A stretch of DNA of 64,000 bases from Myxococcota bacterium (GCA_022842935.1 JALHOP010000001.1:434001-498000); one strand, 5' to 3'. Positions 40,992 through 50,360 are shown, counted from the stretch's first letter. Numbers and translations are program-made. Notes: a model not told the origin generated them from the letters alone.

Positions 40992-42577
40992 AGGCCCTGC
41001 GCCTGAATCTGCCGCACACGCTCGCGCGAAAGATTGTAGATCTTCCCGATCTCATCGAGGGTCTGGTCGGTGTCATCGCCTAGCCCGAAGCGGCGGCGGA
41101 TGATGTCCTTCTCGATGGGATTCAAGAGATGTAGCAGCTCACGGACGCGCTCGTGCGTGTTTTCGCGGATGAGCGCCTCGTCAAGACCCGGCGCGCTATC
41201 GTCCCGCACAAGGTCGAGGAACTTGCGGGGATCATCACCTCCCACGCTCTCGTCGAGTGAGACGGGGTCCTGCTGAACGCCGCCCAAGATCTGCTCGACC
41301 TTGGTCTTGGGCATCTTGACGGTCTTCGAGATCTCCGCAGGCGTTGGAGCGCGGCCTAGGCGCTGCGTGAGCTTCGCCGTCGCGCGGCCAATTTGGCGGC
41401 GCGAGTCGATGACGTGGACGGGCAGGCGTACCTGCGAGCCCTTGTTGATAATGGCGCGCTCGATCGACTGACGGATCCACCAGTGGGCGTACGTCGAAAA
41501 GCGAAAGCCGCGACGATGATCGAAGCGGTGGACCGCCTTCATGAGCCCGACGTTGCCTTCTTGGATGAGGTCGATGAACGGGATGCGATAGTGGTGGAAG
41601 TTGCGCGCGACGCTCACGACGAGGCGCAGATTCGCGCGTACGAAGTTGTTGCGGCAGCGCAGCGCGAGCCCTCGAGCTTTCTCGATCTCGGTGAGGTCCG
41701 CGTGCGTGATGCGAAAGGCCGGCGATGAGTCGAGTACACGGCGCCCCCACACCTCGCGCCGCAAGCGCTGCATGGTCTGATCGAGCACTTCCTTGTCGTA
41801 GTCACCTAGCCGTAGGCCCTTGGCAACCTTCTCGATGACCTTGGCGCGCGCCGGATGCGGTGGGATCTTGCGCTTGCGGGTACGCGACGCCGCGCGGCGG
41901 TAGCTCTGCAGCAGCGTTTCGATCTCGTTCTTGAGAGGCGCTTCGAGCTCCGTCGATTCGGTCCAAAGGTGCTCAACGGCGCGCGGCGAGCTCAGAATGA
42001 GGGTCCAGGTCGCGAGATCGAGAGTCTCGAGCGTGCGGGCGTTCTCGAGCTCTTGGTCGGGCGTGAACAGGGGGATACGCGAGAGCTGGTCCATGTAGCT
42101 CGCGAGCAAGTCTTTGCCAGGCGCCGGCGTGTTCTTGGTCTTCTTCTTGAGCTCTTTCTCTTCGGCGACGATCAGGCTTTCTTCCGACGCCATCTCTTCG
42201 AGGGTCGGTTCGACGTCTTTTCCTTTACCCTTCGCGTCGGGCTTGGCCTTCGAGCTTTTCTTGCCGCGCTTGAGCGCGCCGTCGGCGGCCTCGTCGTCGC
42301 CTGAGGCGAGCGCGAGCAGGTCGATATCTTGAGCCTCCTCGTCCCGACGTTCGGCTTTCTTGCCCGCTTTAGCGTTGACGGCGGGGGTCTTCTTCTTGGC
42401 GGCTGCCTTGCCGGTGGCCGCTGGTCCGCTTGCGCGGGCAGTCATTGCACGTCCGCCGCGGGCGGCGCTGACTTTACGTTTGGAATTCGGTTTCACGGTC
42501 GTGCGTTGACCTGGGCGCTCGTGCACCGGACGTCCTTGCGTGGGGGTTCTGTTTCGCTTGCTACCGGTGGTGTCCAT
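40949..42577 (-). CDS. RNA polymerase sigma-70 family factor (group 1/2)
   Basis: A 542-residue sigma factor with a Lys/Ala-rich, probably disordered head (residues 1-150, for example GKAAAKKKTPAVNAKAGKK). Region 1.2 begins near DLLASYMDQLSRIPLFTPDQ. Region 2 has FIDLIQEGNVGLMKAVHRFD and RFSTYAHWWIRQSIERAI. Region 3 has GRAPTPAEISKTVKMP. Region 4 has RFGLGDDTDQTLDEIGKIYN and LSRERVRQIQAQGLMKMR. The large insertion between 1.2 and 2 is present but shorter than in RpoD of many proteobacteria, so it is either the primary factor or a group 2 factor. ATG 42577 is used; ATG 42601 adds eight codons. Its 3' end is duplicated downstream. Confidence 0.92.
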   Translation of the reverse strand: MDTTGSKRNRTPTQGRPVHERPGQRTTVKPNSKRKVSAARGGRAMTARASGPAATGKAAAKKKTPAVNAKAGKKAERRDEEAQDIDLLALASGDDEAADGALKRGKKSSKAKPDAKGKGKDVEPTLEEMASEESLIVAEEKELKKKTKNTPAPGKDLLASYMDQLSRIPLFTPDQELENARTLETLDLATWTLILSSPRAVEHLWTESTELEAPLKNEIETLLQSYRRAASRTRKRKIPPHPARAKVIEKVAKGLRLGDYDKEVLDQTMQRLRREVWGRRVLDSSPAFRITHADLTEIEKARGLALRCRNNFVRANLRLVVSVARNFHHYRIPFIDLIQEGNVGLMKAVHRFDHRRGFRFSTYAHWWIRQSIERAIINKGSQVRLPVHVIDSRRQIGRATAKLTQRLGRAPTPAEISKTVKMPKTKVEQILGGVQQDPVSLDESVGGDDPRKFLDLVRDDSAPGLDEALIRENTHERVRELLHLLNPIEKDIIRRRFGLGDDTDQTLDEIGKIYNLSRERVRQIQAQGLMKMRRMCERRKIS

Positions 42578-42998
42578 GGGCGCTCGATTCTGGTGCGTCA
42601 TGCGTCACAAGCGTCTACGTCGATCAAACGGCGGAGGCGCGAAAAGTCAATACCGTCAGGCGAGTCGAGGCCACGCGGTTGCGCGACGCCCGAGCGATTC
42701 TGACGACCCACGGCGCACTTTCATGCAGCGTGAACGCCGTGAATCGCCCCAACGCGGGGAGGTTCATTCCATTCGATTGTCCGATGCAAGTTACCGAAAT
42801 GAAAAATTTTTGCCGGCGGTAGAGCGCGCAGGACCACGCGGGAGGGATTGCTGAACTGCCAGGCACCCTGCGCAAGCGCGTAACGCCGCATGTCCCCCAC
42901 AATGCGGGGGCGTCGAATAAAGATCAACAGGCTTACCCGCCTCTTGGATGATTTCGCGAGGTGGGTTGCTGTGGGGCCTAACGGGGGACGAGAGGTGA
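42578..42998. other. 421-bp intergenic region upstream of the sigma-factor gene
   Basis: No credible ORF is present. On the minus strand TTGACT (complement of 42645-42650) and TTGATC (complement of 42622-42627) with a 17-bp spacer make a weak promoter candidate for the sigma gene. An AT patch (GAAAAATTTTTG near 42802) and a CCCCC-N7-GGGGG hairpin near 42894 are also present. Nothing else stands out. Confidence 0.4.
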
Positions 42999-43451
42999 TC
43001 AGCCGCTGGCGGCTTCGCGCGCGTGCACCAGCGTCTTCGGGCCCGACTCGAACAGGACCTCGATCTTGCCGTCGGAGAGAAGGCGCGTGACGACTCCGAA
43101 ACGAAAGCTCGGATGGTCGATGACGTCGCCAGCGGCGAAAGTCGTTGCCGGCTTGTAACGGTGCGCGCGGGACAGGTCTTTCCCCTGCATGGCGCGGTCG
43201 AAATCGCTGGCCTTTGGGGTACCGCTCTTGCCCGCGGCACCACTCATGCGCTTGGGCGCGGCCTTGCTGCGTCCGTCCACGGACTGTTTGCCTCGATAGG
43301 CGTGCGGAGACTTACAGGTCTTGCACTGGACGCGAACGACGCGGTCCCCAATCATGGCGATGATCACGTGCGCGAGGTCGAGATCACACTTAGAGCAATA
43401 GGCGTCGATATCGGAGCCGGCTTTGGCCCGGGTCCTGGGTACGGTTGTCAT
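42999..43451 (-). CDS. Zinc-ribbon protein with C-terminal Tudor/SH3-like domain
   Basis: A 150-residue protein. Two CxxC pairs (CSKCDLDLAH and CKTCKSPHAYRG, about residues 20-50) form a zinc ribbon. A basic, low-complexity linker with SKAAPKRMSGAAGKSG leads to a C-terminal beta-barrel-like segment, AAGDVIDHPSFRFGVVTRLL, ending in ESGPKTLVHAR. The C-terminal part resembles the small Tudor-like domains at the ends of UvrD-type helicases and other RNA-polymerase or nucleic-acid-associated proteins. ATG 43451 is preferred over an upstream start because the zinc ribbon sits near the N-terminus. A nucleic-acid-binding role is inferred. Confidence 0.75.
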   Translation of the reverse strand: MTTVPRTRAKAGSDIDAYCSKCDLDLAHVIIAMIGDRVVRVQCKTCKSPHAYRGKQSVDGRSKAAPKRMSGAAGKSGTPKASDFDRAMQGKDLSRAHRYKPATTFAAGDVIDHPSFRFGVVTRLLSDGKIEVLFESGPKTLVHAREAASG

Positions 43452-43540
43452 GCGGCGCGCAAAGTAGCCCAACTGCCGCCCCCATGGCCACGCCTCTACT
43501 CCTGGCCATGTTCGATTCATCGGGTAAGCTTGAAAGAATT

Positions 43541-44530
43541 ATGAAGTTCGCTCCCCCCCAGCTCAACGACCGCGCCCTGCGCCACCACCTGCGTGCGTTT
43601 CGCATCGGGGACCTGGTTGCGTCCCGCGGCGTGTCAGGCGGCATCCTCGGGATGTTGTACGAGCTCAACACCACTCGCGGGCGCTATGTGATGCGGCTGC
43701 TCGCCGATCGCCAGCCCGCCGACGCGCGCTTCGAGGAGGCGCTACTCAAGCACCTCGAAGAGCGCTCGTTCCCGGTCGCTCCGGTCCTCAAGGCGCGTCA
43801 CGAGAGCAGCTCCGTGCCAGTGGCGCGGCACGCCGAGCTTTCACTTTTCCATCCCGTGCCTGGGCGATCGCTTGCCGCCTTCGAGGTGAGCGCGGAACAC
43901 GCGCGTCAGGTCGGTGCCTTTCTCGGGTCCATGCACCTCGCGCTCAAGAGCTTCCGCCGCGTTCGTCGCAGTCGCTCGACGCCAGCCATGGTGGCTCGAC
44001 AGCTCGAACGGCTGCTAAAGCGGACAATGCCGGATGACGTAGGCCGCGATGCGCGCGCACTCGGCCTCGAGCTCGTTCGCCACCTCACGCAGCGACGCAT
44101 GCCCCGTGGCGTCGTCCACGGCGACCTCACGATCGACCATGCGCGCTATGCACACGGCGAGCTTCGCGCCGTGCTTGGCTTTGGCAACGCGGCGGTCGGC
44201 CCCCTCGCTTGGGACATCGCGGTGGCATTGTGCGATTGGGGTTTCTCCCACGATCGCCTCGTCCCCGATCGCGCCGCCGCGCTCGTGGCCGGCTACGAGA
44301 GCGTGCGACCGCTCGAGCCTTCCGAGCGAGGCGGGCTGTTCGACCTGACGCGCTACGCCGCGACGCGCAGCGCCATTATGCACCTCGTTGCCTTCGAGGT
44401 GCCGCCGCGTCAGTCAGTGCTGCGTTACCGCGACTATCGCCACTCCATGCGGCGTTTGGACGCATTGCGCGCCTTCGGGGCACAACAGTTTCGCGACAAG
44501 ATTCTTGGCCGCGGCGCGCGTGAGCGCTAG
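43541..44530 (+). CDS. APH/homoserine-kinase-like protein with altered catalytic motifs
   Basis: A 329-residue member of the aminoglycoside phosphotransferase/ThrB-II fold. The N-lobe has VSGGILGMLYELNTTRGRYV. The catalytic loop is VVHGDLTIDH (His193, Asp195), where the usual Asn is replaced by His200. The metal-binding Asp of the DFx motif is replaced by Gly213 in VLGFGNAAVGPLAWDIA. The rest of the C-lobe (PLAWDIAVALCDWGF) is well kept. Loss of the Mg-binding residues suggests weak or no phosphotransfer. Start ATG 43541 matches the family N-terminus; ATGs at 43484 and 43508 are also in frame. An M23 peptidase gene follows after 11 bp. Confidence 0.82.
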   Translation: MKFAPPQLNDRALRHHLRAFRIGDLVASRGVSGGILGMLYELNTTRGRYVMRLLADRQPADARFEEALLKHLEERSFPVAPVLKARHESSSVPVARHAELSLFHPVPGRSLAAFEVSAEHARQVGAFLGSMHLALKSFRRVRRSRSTPAMVARQLERLLKRTMPDDVGRDARALGLELVRHLTQRRMPRGVVHGDLTIDHARYAHGELRAVLGFGNAAVGPLAWDIAVALCDWGFSHDRLVPDRAAALVAGYESVRPLEPSERGGLFDLTRYAATRSAIMHLVAFEVPPRQSVLRYRDYRHSMRRLDALRAFGAQQFRDKILGRGARER

Positions 44531-44541
44531 AGCCTTGTGAC

Positions 44542-45687
44542 GTGGGGCTCGCAACGACCGCTGGCACGAAGCTGCTGCTCGTCTCCTTGTTGGCCGCGCC
44601 GTCAGCAAAGGACAAGGAGCCGGCGTTGCTCGCCGCGCCGCCCGCCGGCGTCCCGATCATCAAGGAAGGTCCGCCCCTCACGCCGCCGGCCGGTGCGAGC
44701 ACGATGGAGTCGCCCCTCGTCAACAGCGCGGATCCAGCCCAGGGGCCGGAGAACGATGCGTTCGGCGCACCATCTGGCCTGCCGGCAGTGGATCCCAACG
44801 CCGAGGTCGTCTGGAGTCTCCAAACCGAAGGCACCATCTCGCTCATCCGGCCGCAGACGGTCGTCGACGGGCAGCTGATGGTGGCGCAAGTCGAGGGTTC
44901 GCCAAAGTGCGAACGGGTTCGCGTCACCTGGATGGGGCACCGCCACGACGCCTTCGCCGTCGACGGTGTCCACCAAGTGTTGTTGCCGGTGCGTCTCGCG
45001 CTCAACGCGGGCGATCAGACGCTGAAAGTCCGCTGTGGCGGACGTGAGGCCAAGTTCGTCGTGCAGGTCTCAGAGGGCACGTTTCCGGAGTCCAAGCTTT
45101 CGGTGGATCCCAAGTTCGACAAGGCCCCGCCTCCGCGCGTCGTCCTCGAGAGTGCGGCAATCAAACACGCCTGGACCCTCGGCGAAAGTCGGCGACAGTG
45201 GAGCAAGACCTTCACGCGCCCGGCCAAGGGTATCGACACCAGCCCGTTCGGCGTTCGTCGCACGTTCAACGGCAAGATCGAGGGCCGACACCGCGGGCTC
45301 GACATCGATGGAAAAAGTGGCGACCCGATCTTCGCCACGAACGACGGCAAGGTCGTGCTCGTGGCCGACGATTTTTACTACATCGGGAACGCGGTCTTCA
45401 TCGATCACGGGGCTGGGTTGTTCACCATCTACTTCCACATGACCACGTCGGCGGTAAAAGAAGGCGAGCGTGTGAAGCGAGGCCAGCGCATCGGCACGAT
45501 TGGCAAGACGGGGCGCGTCACTGGCCCGCATCTGCACTTTGGCGTGAAGCTCGCGGACACCTACGTGAATCCAATTGATCTGCTTCGGTACAGCGGTGAG
45601 CGTATCCACGTGACGCGTACGGACGTGACGACTATGCGCGACGCCGCGACCAGCGTGAGCGGTGCGGCGTCCGGCGCGACACGCTGA
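44542..45687 (+). CDS. M23-family peptidoglycan endopeptidase
   Basis: A 381-residue secreted or membrane-tethered peptidase. A short hydrophobic signal at residues 4-20 is followed by a Pro/Ala linker, a beta domain (about 88-180) and the LytM-type catalytic domain at 230-345. Zinc ligands are His250 and Asp254 (HRGLDID) and His332, and catalytic His299 (YFHM) and His330 (GPHLHFG) are present, so it should be active on peptide cross-bridges of the cell wall. GTG 44542 is the start, with a weak ribosome site. It lies 11 bp after the kinase-like gene, implying a shared transcript. Stop to next gene is convergent. Confidence 0.93.
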   Translation: MGLATTAGTKLLLVSLLAAPSAKDKEPALLAAPPAGVPIIKEGPPLTPPAGASTMESPLVNSADPAQGPENDAFGAPSGLPAVDPNAEVVWSLQTEGTISLIRPQTVVDGQLMVAQVEGSPKCERVRVTWMGHRHDAFAVDGVHQVLLPVRLALNAGDQTLKVRCGGREAKFVVQVSEGTFPESKLSVDPKFDKAPPPRVVLESAAIKHAWTLGESRRQWSKTFTRPAKGIDTSPFGVRRTFNGKIEGRHRGLDIDGKSGDPIFATNDGKVVLVADDFYYIGNAVFIDHGAGLFTIYFHMTTSAVKEGERVKRGQRIGTIGKTGRVTGPHLHFGVKLADTYVNPIDLLRYSGERIHVTRTDVTTMRDAATSVSGAASGATR

Positions 45688-45747
45688 CGACTCCGATTGG
45701 CTTTCGGCCCGGCAGCGACGACCTTGTGTACGAGCTCGATCGAAGGT

Positions 45748-46212
45748 TCAGAGCCCGCTGACGATCATCCACTTGTCGTTTTCGCGGACGAGCTCGATAC
45801 GGTTGAACTCGCGATGGGTATCCCAGGTTCCACCGGAAGGTAGCTCGATGCGTGCTCGTGAGGCATAGCGGACGTCGGCCCATGCCTTGTCGTCCTGGAC
45901 GGTGATGGCGTGCACGTCGAGGATGACGTGCATCTCCTTGGTGGCGCCGAAGCTCTCGCTTACCAGCGACTTGAGCTGCTCGTAGCCGTAGTCGTCGTTC
46001 GGTTCAGTCGTGCCCATGTCTTCGAAATATTGGGGCGACACATGCGCGAGGACGCGCTCACCGTTGCGCTCTTCCATACCGGCTCGAACATCTTCGATGA
46101 CATCGAAGACAGCGTGATTCTCACGGGTGTCCTCGACGCGGGTGCCCTTGATGTAGCGGTGGCCGCAGGCGGTCAAAGTGATGAGTAGCAAGGGGAGTGT
46201 GAGCTTCGTCAT
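45748..46212 (-). CDS. Small lipoprotein, NTF2-like fold possible
   Basis: A 154-residue lipoprotein: MTKLTLPLLLITLTACGHRY (lipobox LTAC). The mature part, with AVFDVIEDVRAGMEERNGER and the strand-rich end RIELPSGGTWDTHREFNRIE, is organised like NTF2/SnoaL-type domains (three helices followed by a curved sheet). ATG 46212 starts the signal; the frame is open to 46269 with other Mets (46227-46230). It is convergent with the M23 gene. Function unknown. Confidence 0.75.
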   Translation of the reverse strand: MTKLTLPLLLITLTACGHRYIKGTRVEDTRENHAVFDVIEDVRAGMEERNGERVLAHVSPQYFEDMGTTEPNDDYGYEQLKSLVSESFGATKEMHVILDVHAITVQDDKAWADVRYASRARIELPSGGTWDTHREFNRIELVRENDKWMIVSGL

Positions 46213-46332
46213 TGCGATTTCCATCATAAGGCGCTGCGCACGAACATCGAAATAGCGGGCCAATGTCAACCTGTGGGACCCCGCGCGGCATTCCGTTTGA
46301 ACGATGGGCGACGAGCTGTTACCCGTTTAGAC

Positions 46333-46902
46333 ATGACGAAACTCTTGCGTTCGGTCGCGTTGGTCGGTCTCGTGGGGTGTGCAAGCAGCGGCGGCAGCAG
46401 CCCAGACGGCAAGCCGGCGCCGGTCGCGGCTGACGCCTCGAGCTTTTCGTCGCACGGCATGACCATCGATCGGCCGTCGCAATGGCATTTCGTGCAACCC
46501 GATAGCAGTGTCGCGGCGGACACGCAGGTCATCTTGCACGGACCGATCGGCAACGCCACCCTTGCGCCGACCGTCGAGGTTTCGCGCCGGCCCCTGACCG
46601 CCGCTGACCGCCGCCGCGCTCCTGCCCAGATCCTGACCGCACTGGTCAACGAGATCGCCCAGACCTTCGATGGCTTCGAAGCACAGGGCTCTCCAGCAGA
46701 TGTCGAGGTGGGCGGTCGCAAAGCTGCACGCATGGACGTTAATCTCACCGAGTCCCTGGCCGACGGCACCGAGGAGCGGCGGGCGGCGCAATTGTACGCT
46801 ATCGTGGATGGCGAGCAGCTCTGGGTGGTGCGCGGTTTCGGACCTGGCGATGGTAGTGCCAACAGTCAGATCAGCGAGGTGGTCAAGGGGATCCACTTCT
46901 AG
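46333..46902 (+). CDS. Small lipoprotein, unknown function
   Basis: A 189-residue lipoprotein with signal MTKLLRSVALVGLVGCASSG (lipobox LVGC). After a Ser/Gly/Asp linker comes a compact domain, SSHGMTIDRPSQWHFVQPDS, then GRKAARMDVNLTESLADGTEE and ending LWVVRGFGPGDG. The layout resembles the PsbP-like/DUF1795 type of domain (short beta-sandwich proteins), but I am not sure. It is divergent from the NTF2-like lipoprotein gene (120 bp between starts), with a start at ATG 46333 favoured because it gives the signal peptide. Confidence 0.72.
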   Translation: MTKLLRSVALVGLVGCASSGGSSPDGKPAPVAADASSFSSHGMTIDRPSQWHFVQPDSSVAADTQVILHGPIGNATLAPTVEVSRRPLTAADRRRAPAQILTALVNEIAQTFDGFEAQGSPADVEVGGRKAARMDVNLTESLADGTEERRAAQLYAIVDGEQLWVVRGFGPGDGSANSQISEVVKGIHF

Positions 46903-46935
46903 CCCTGCCTTGCTGAACACTCGCGAGCACGGACG

Positions 46936-47991
46936 TTACAGATCGAGCTTCTGCGTCTCCGCGGGTGCGAGCTTCAGGTCTTCGCGAAGCTGGTGATTGT
47001 AGTCGGCGATGATTTCGTCGGTCTCGCTGGCAGTGAGCTTATTTCCGTTTCCGATGGTCGGGGTCAGGGCGGCCATGATGGCGCTCGCGACCCCCACGCC
47101 GAGCAGCGAAAAACCGATCGCGCGCGTGTCGTTCGTGTACTTGTCGTCATAGAGCAAGACGCCGCCCGTGATGCCGGCAATGGCGCCGAGGCCGAACCCC
47201 ACGCCCCACCAGACCTTCGGCTTGAAGCGTGCTTCGCGGATGCGTTCCTCGAGCGCTCGGTTGCCGATGAGGCGCGCTAGCTCGATCTCGTCGATGATGT
47301 CGGCGGGGCCGCGTACCACGACCCAGTCACCGGCCTTCTGCCCAGGGATCGGTGTACCGCCCATCATTCCGTTTCCCCAGCCCCACGACGGGTCCGCAAA
47401 CCCTGGCGCTGCCTGGTAGCCGCCGTAGTAGATGGTCGACGGCCCGACCGGCGCCTGCATGATGGGTCGTAGGGCGAGACGCTCGCGCGCATAGCGGCGC
47501 AGGCGTGCGAACCGCTCCTCGTCGTCGAGACGGGCTCTCTCCCCGCTCGGTCTCGGCCAGGTGATCGCTTTGACCCAGACGCGCTCGCCAGCCCGCGCCG
47601 TGAGCGTGGCAAGAACCTCGTTGGGGGACAGCCGCCGCAGCTGCAGGGTCGCCTGTGCGGCGTCGATGCCGACGACCACGAACAAACCGGTCTTCTCGAG
47701 TGCTTTGCGTGTCGCTGCTAGCTCGTGACTCTCGATGGTGTCGTCCGCTGCGAGGGCGAGCTCGCGGAGCGTGCTGCCTTGGGCCTCGGCGAGGTCGATG
47801 GTCAGTTGAGTTGCGGGGTCGGGCACGTAGGCGCGAATGGCGTCGGGCGGCGCGGGCTCCGGCTTTTCTTTTTCGACGTCCGCGGGCAGGGTGCCAATGA
47901 CTTTGCGCTGCGGCTCATCGGGCTTGGCCGGCGCGGCCGGGACCTGGGCCTGGGCCTGGGCGACGAGCAGCATGATGGCGGAGAGCTTCAT
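46936..47991 (-). CDS. Exported protein with two C-terminal membrane segments
   Basis: A 351-residue protein with signal MKLSAIMLLVAQAQAQVPAA. The mature region has a Lys/Pro/Glu-rich linker, a domain with strands (TGLFVVVGIDAAQATLQLRR and GERVWVKAITWPRPSGERAR), a Gly/Tyr/Pro loop with a run of GW-type residues (residues about 210-230), and two hydrophobic segments near residues 275-320 (VGFGLGAIAGITGGVLLY and IGFSLLGVGVASAIMAAL). ATG 47991 is chosen because upstream codons are of poor quality and overlap the divergent neighbour. Probably an envelope protein; no family recognised. Confidence 0.72.
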   Translation of the reverse strand: MKLSAIMLLVAQAQAQVPAAPAKPDEPQRKVIGTLPADVEKEKPEPAPPDAIRAYVPDPATQLTIDLAEAQGSTLRELALAADDTIESHELAATRKALEKTGLFVVVGIDAAQATLQLRRLSPNEVLATLTARAGERVWVKAITWPRPSGERARLDDEERFARLRRYARERLALRPIMQAPVGPSTIYYGGYQAAPGFADPSWGWGNGMMGGTPIPGQKAGDWVVVRGPADIIDEIELARLIGNRALEERIREARFKPKVWWGVGFGLGAIAGITGGVLLYDDKYTNDTRAIGFSLLGVGVASAIMAALTPTIGNGNKLTASETDEIIADYNHQLREDLKLAPAETQKLDL

Positions 47992-48043
47992 GCACTGAAG
48001 GTGCGTTGACACCAGCCCCGAGCGCAACCCAATAACGGGGTCC

Positions 48044-49123
48044 ATGGCGCGAATCGCGGTGATTGCTGGGGATGGAATTGGTGTCGAGGTTACGGCCGCG
48101 GCGCTCGAGGTGCTTCGTGCGACGGGCGTAAAGCACGGGGTCCCGCTCGACATCGAAGAGCTCGACTATGGCGCCGAGCGCTATTTGCGCGATGGCACAA
48201 CCATGCCCGCCGGCGAGATCGATCGCTTTCGCCGCGAGATCGACGCGATCTTCCTTGGTGCCGTCGGCGACCCGCGTATCCCGGACATGCGACACGCGCG
48301 CGATATCCTCCTCGCCACGCGCTTCGAGCTCGACCTCTACGTGAACTTCCGCCCGGTCCGGTGCTTGTCGGATGCGCTGTGTCCGCTCAAGCGAAAAACG
48401 GCTGCTGATATCGACTTTGTCGTCTTTCGCGAGAACACTGAAGGGGCGTATGTCGGCATGGGCGGCAACTTCAAGAAGGGCACACCCGACGAGGTGGCGA
48501 CGAACGAAGACGTGAACACCCGAAAGGGTGTCGAGCGCATCGTCCGAGCCGCCTTCGCTTACGCCGTCGAGCATGGCAGGCGACGCGTCTGCATGGCTGA
48601 CAAGTCGAACGCGCTACGTTTTGCGCACGACCTGTGGCAGCGCGTCTTCACGGAGGTGAAGAAAGACTATCCGCAAATCGAAACACGCCACCTGTTCATC
48701 GACGCGCTGGCCATGGAGCTCATCCGCGGGCCCGAGGCGTTCGATGTCATCGTCACCAACAACATGTTCGGTGACATCATCACGGACCTCGGTGCCGCCT
48801 TGCAGGGCGGCATGGGGCTCGCGGCGAGTGCCAACATCAATCCGAGCGAGGCACTGCGAAGGCCCTCAAGACCCAATGGCATTGGCTTATTCGAGCCAGT
48901 CCATGGTTCGGCGCCCGACATCGCGGGGAAGGGAGTTGCAAATCCCCTAGCGGCCATTCAGACCGTGGCGCTGATGCTCGAGAACCTTGGTTATGAGGGG
49001 GCCGCGAAAGACATCGCCCGTGCCGTGCAGACCGTTGTCAATGCGGGGGTTTTTACTCCGGACTTGGGTGGGAGCGCGACCACGGCCAAGACCCGCGACC
49101 GTGTCCTCGCTGCGCTTGGCTAG
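48044..49123 (+). CDS. leuB: Isocitrate/isopropylmalate dehydrogenase family, 3-isopropylmalate dehydrogenase-like
   Basis: A 359-residue beta-decarboxylating dehydrogenase. The metal-site signature is NNMFGDIITDLGAALQGGMG followed by LAASANINP; RENTEGAYVGMGG, LYVNFRPVRCL and EPVHGSAPDIAGKGVANP complete the family pattern. Among relatives the RENTEG loop with a following GGNFKKGT and NEDVNTRKG fits the bacterial isopropylmalate-type enzymes better than NADP-isocitrate dehydrogenase. Tartrate- or homoisocitrate-like activity is not excluded. No leuA, leuC or leuD lies in the window. The start at ATG 48044 follows GGGG at a short spacing. Confidence 0.83.
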   Translation: MARIAVIAGDGIGVEVTAAALEVLRATGVKHGVPLDIEELDYGAERYLRDGTTMPAGEIDRFRREIDAIFLGAVGDPRIPDMRHARDILLATRFELDLYVNFRPVRCLSDALCPLKRKTAADIDFVVFRENTEGAYVGMGGNFKKGTPDEVATNEDVNTRKGVERIVRAAFAYAVEHGRRRVCMADKSNALRFAHDLWQRVFTEVKKDYPQIETRHLFIDALAMELIRGPEAFDVIVTNNMFGDIITDLGAALQGGMGLAASANINPSEALRRPSRPNGIGLFEPVHGSAPDIAGKGVANPLAAIQTVALMLENLGYEGAAKDIARAVQTVVNAGVFTPDLGGSATTAKTRDRVLAALG

Positions 49124-49178
49124 GTTGTCAGGGTCAAGGTGACGAAACCCGAGGCGTTTCGCCGCGATAAGCTTGCCC

Positions 49179-50360
49179 ATGCGCGTTCCCACCAACCGCG
49201 CTGTGACCCGACATCCCCGGTCACAGACGGACACCTTTGCCCAGATTCCGCCCGCCACTACTCTACAGCGGGCGAAGCCCCAGGAACTGTCGCGCGCACT
49301 TGATGCGCTCGAACGGCGGCCGAAGTCGGTGCCTGGGACCAGGCCCCAACCGCTTTGCGACATCTCGGACTACAAGTTCGTCACGCATACGCGCCCTGAC
49401 GGACAGCCAGTGCGCATCGAGGTGCACGGCAGCCTGGTTATCCCGCACCTGCTCCCGCCGGGTGGCGCCGAGCTGCCGCCGCTCATTCTTCCGGGCAAGA
49501 CACTCAACTTCCTGGCCATCGGCGATGGCGGTCACGGCAGCGACTCCCAGCGTGAGACCGCTGCGGCGCTCACCAAGATGGCAGGCGAGCGTGGCGTCAA
49601 CTTTGGGGTCTACACCGGCGATATCATCTACCCGCACGGAGTCTCTGGTCCCGACGATCCACAGCTCAAGGCGAAGTTCGTCGATATGTATCGGGGCCTT
49701 CCGGAGATGCACGCGGTTCCCGGCAATCACGACTACGGTAACGTCTCTGGTGCAGGCATCCCCGAGGCACTGGTCGAAGCGGCCAATCGCAACACAGACG
49801 GCATGTTCCGCATGCCAACACGCTACTACTCGCGTTTGGTGAAAGTGGATGGGCTCACCATTCGGACCCTGTTCCTGGATACCGCCACCTTGCCAGTCGA
49901 CCCCGTGCAGCTCACCTGGCTGCACGAGCAACTCGCAAAAGACGCGGACTACACGCTCGTGTTCGGACACCACCCGATCGCGAACGTTGGCTGGCATGGC
50001 GCGTCGAAGTGCATGAAGACCCTCTTACTGCCGATGCTCGAGGCGCGCGCCGACCTCTACGTGTGCGGCCACGAGCACAATCAGCAACAGCTCCGCACCA
50101 AAGGTGGTCTTCCCACTGTGGTCAGTGGTGCGGCCTCGGAGTCGCGTCCAACTCTGCGGATCGGCAGAAGCGAGTTCGCTTCCGTCCGCCGGGGCGGAGC
50201 ATTCTTCACGGTGGGACGCGAGGGCATCCAATACGAGGCGTTGTCGTCGTCGAAGGAAAAGGTGCTCTTCACGAACACCTTCCAAAAGCGCGAGCGCAGG
50301 CCCCTGCCACCACTCGAGCTGCCGACCGGCTCAGGCCTTGAAAACGATAAATCGGCTTAG
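49179..50360 (+). CDS. Calcineurin-type metallophosphoesterase
   Basis: A 393-residue phosphatase of the purple-acid-like branch. Metal motifs in order: GDGGHG, GDIIYPHGV, PGNHDYG, GHHPIA and GHEHNQ, as in class III/TRAP-type enzymes. Residues before about 100 are extra and partly disordered. There is no clear signal peptide, so the location is uncertain. Start ATG 49179 is used; a TTG at 49173 is in frame. The stop overlaps the convergent neighbour by 30 bp. Substrate unknown. Confidence 0.88.
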   Translation: MRVPTNRAVTRHPRSQTDTFAQIPPATTLQRAKPQELSRALDALERRPKSVPGTRPQPLCDISDYKFVTHTRPDGQPVRIEVHGSLVIPHLLPPGGAELPPLILPGKTLNFLAIGDGGHGSDSQRETAAALTKMAGERGVNFGVYTGDIIYPHGVSGPDDPQLKAKFVDMYRGLPEMHAVPGNHDYGNVSGAGIPEALVEAANRNTDGMFRMPTRYYSRLVKVDGLTIRTLFLDTATLPVDPVQLTWLHEQLAKDADYTLVFGHHPIANVGWHGASKCMKTLLLPMLEARADLYVCGHEHNQQQLRTKGGLPTVVSGAASESRPTLRIGRSEFASVRRGGAFFTVGREGIQYEALSSSKEKVLFTNTFQKRERRPLPPLELPTGSGLENDKSA

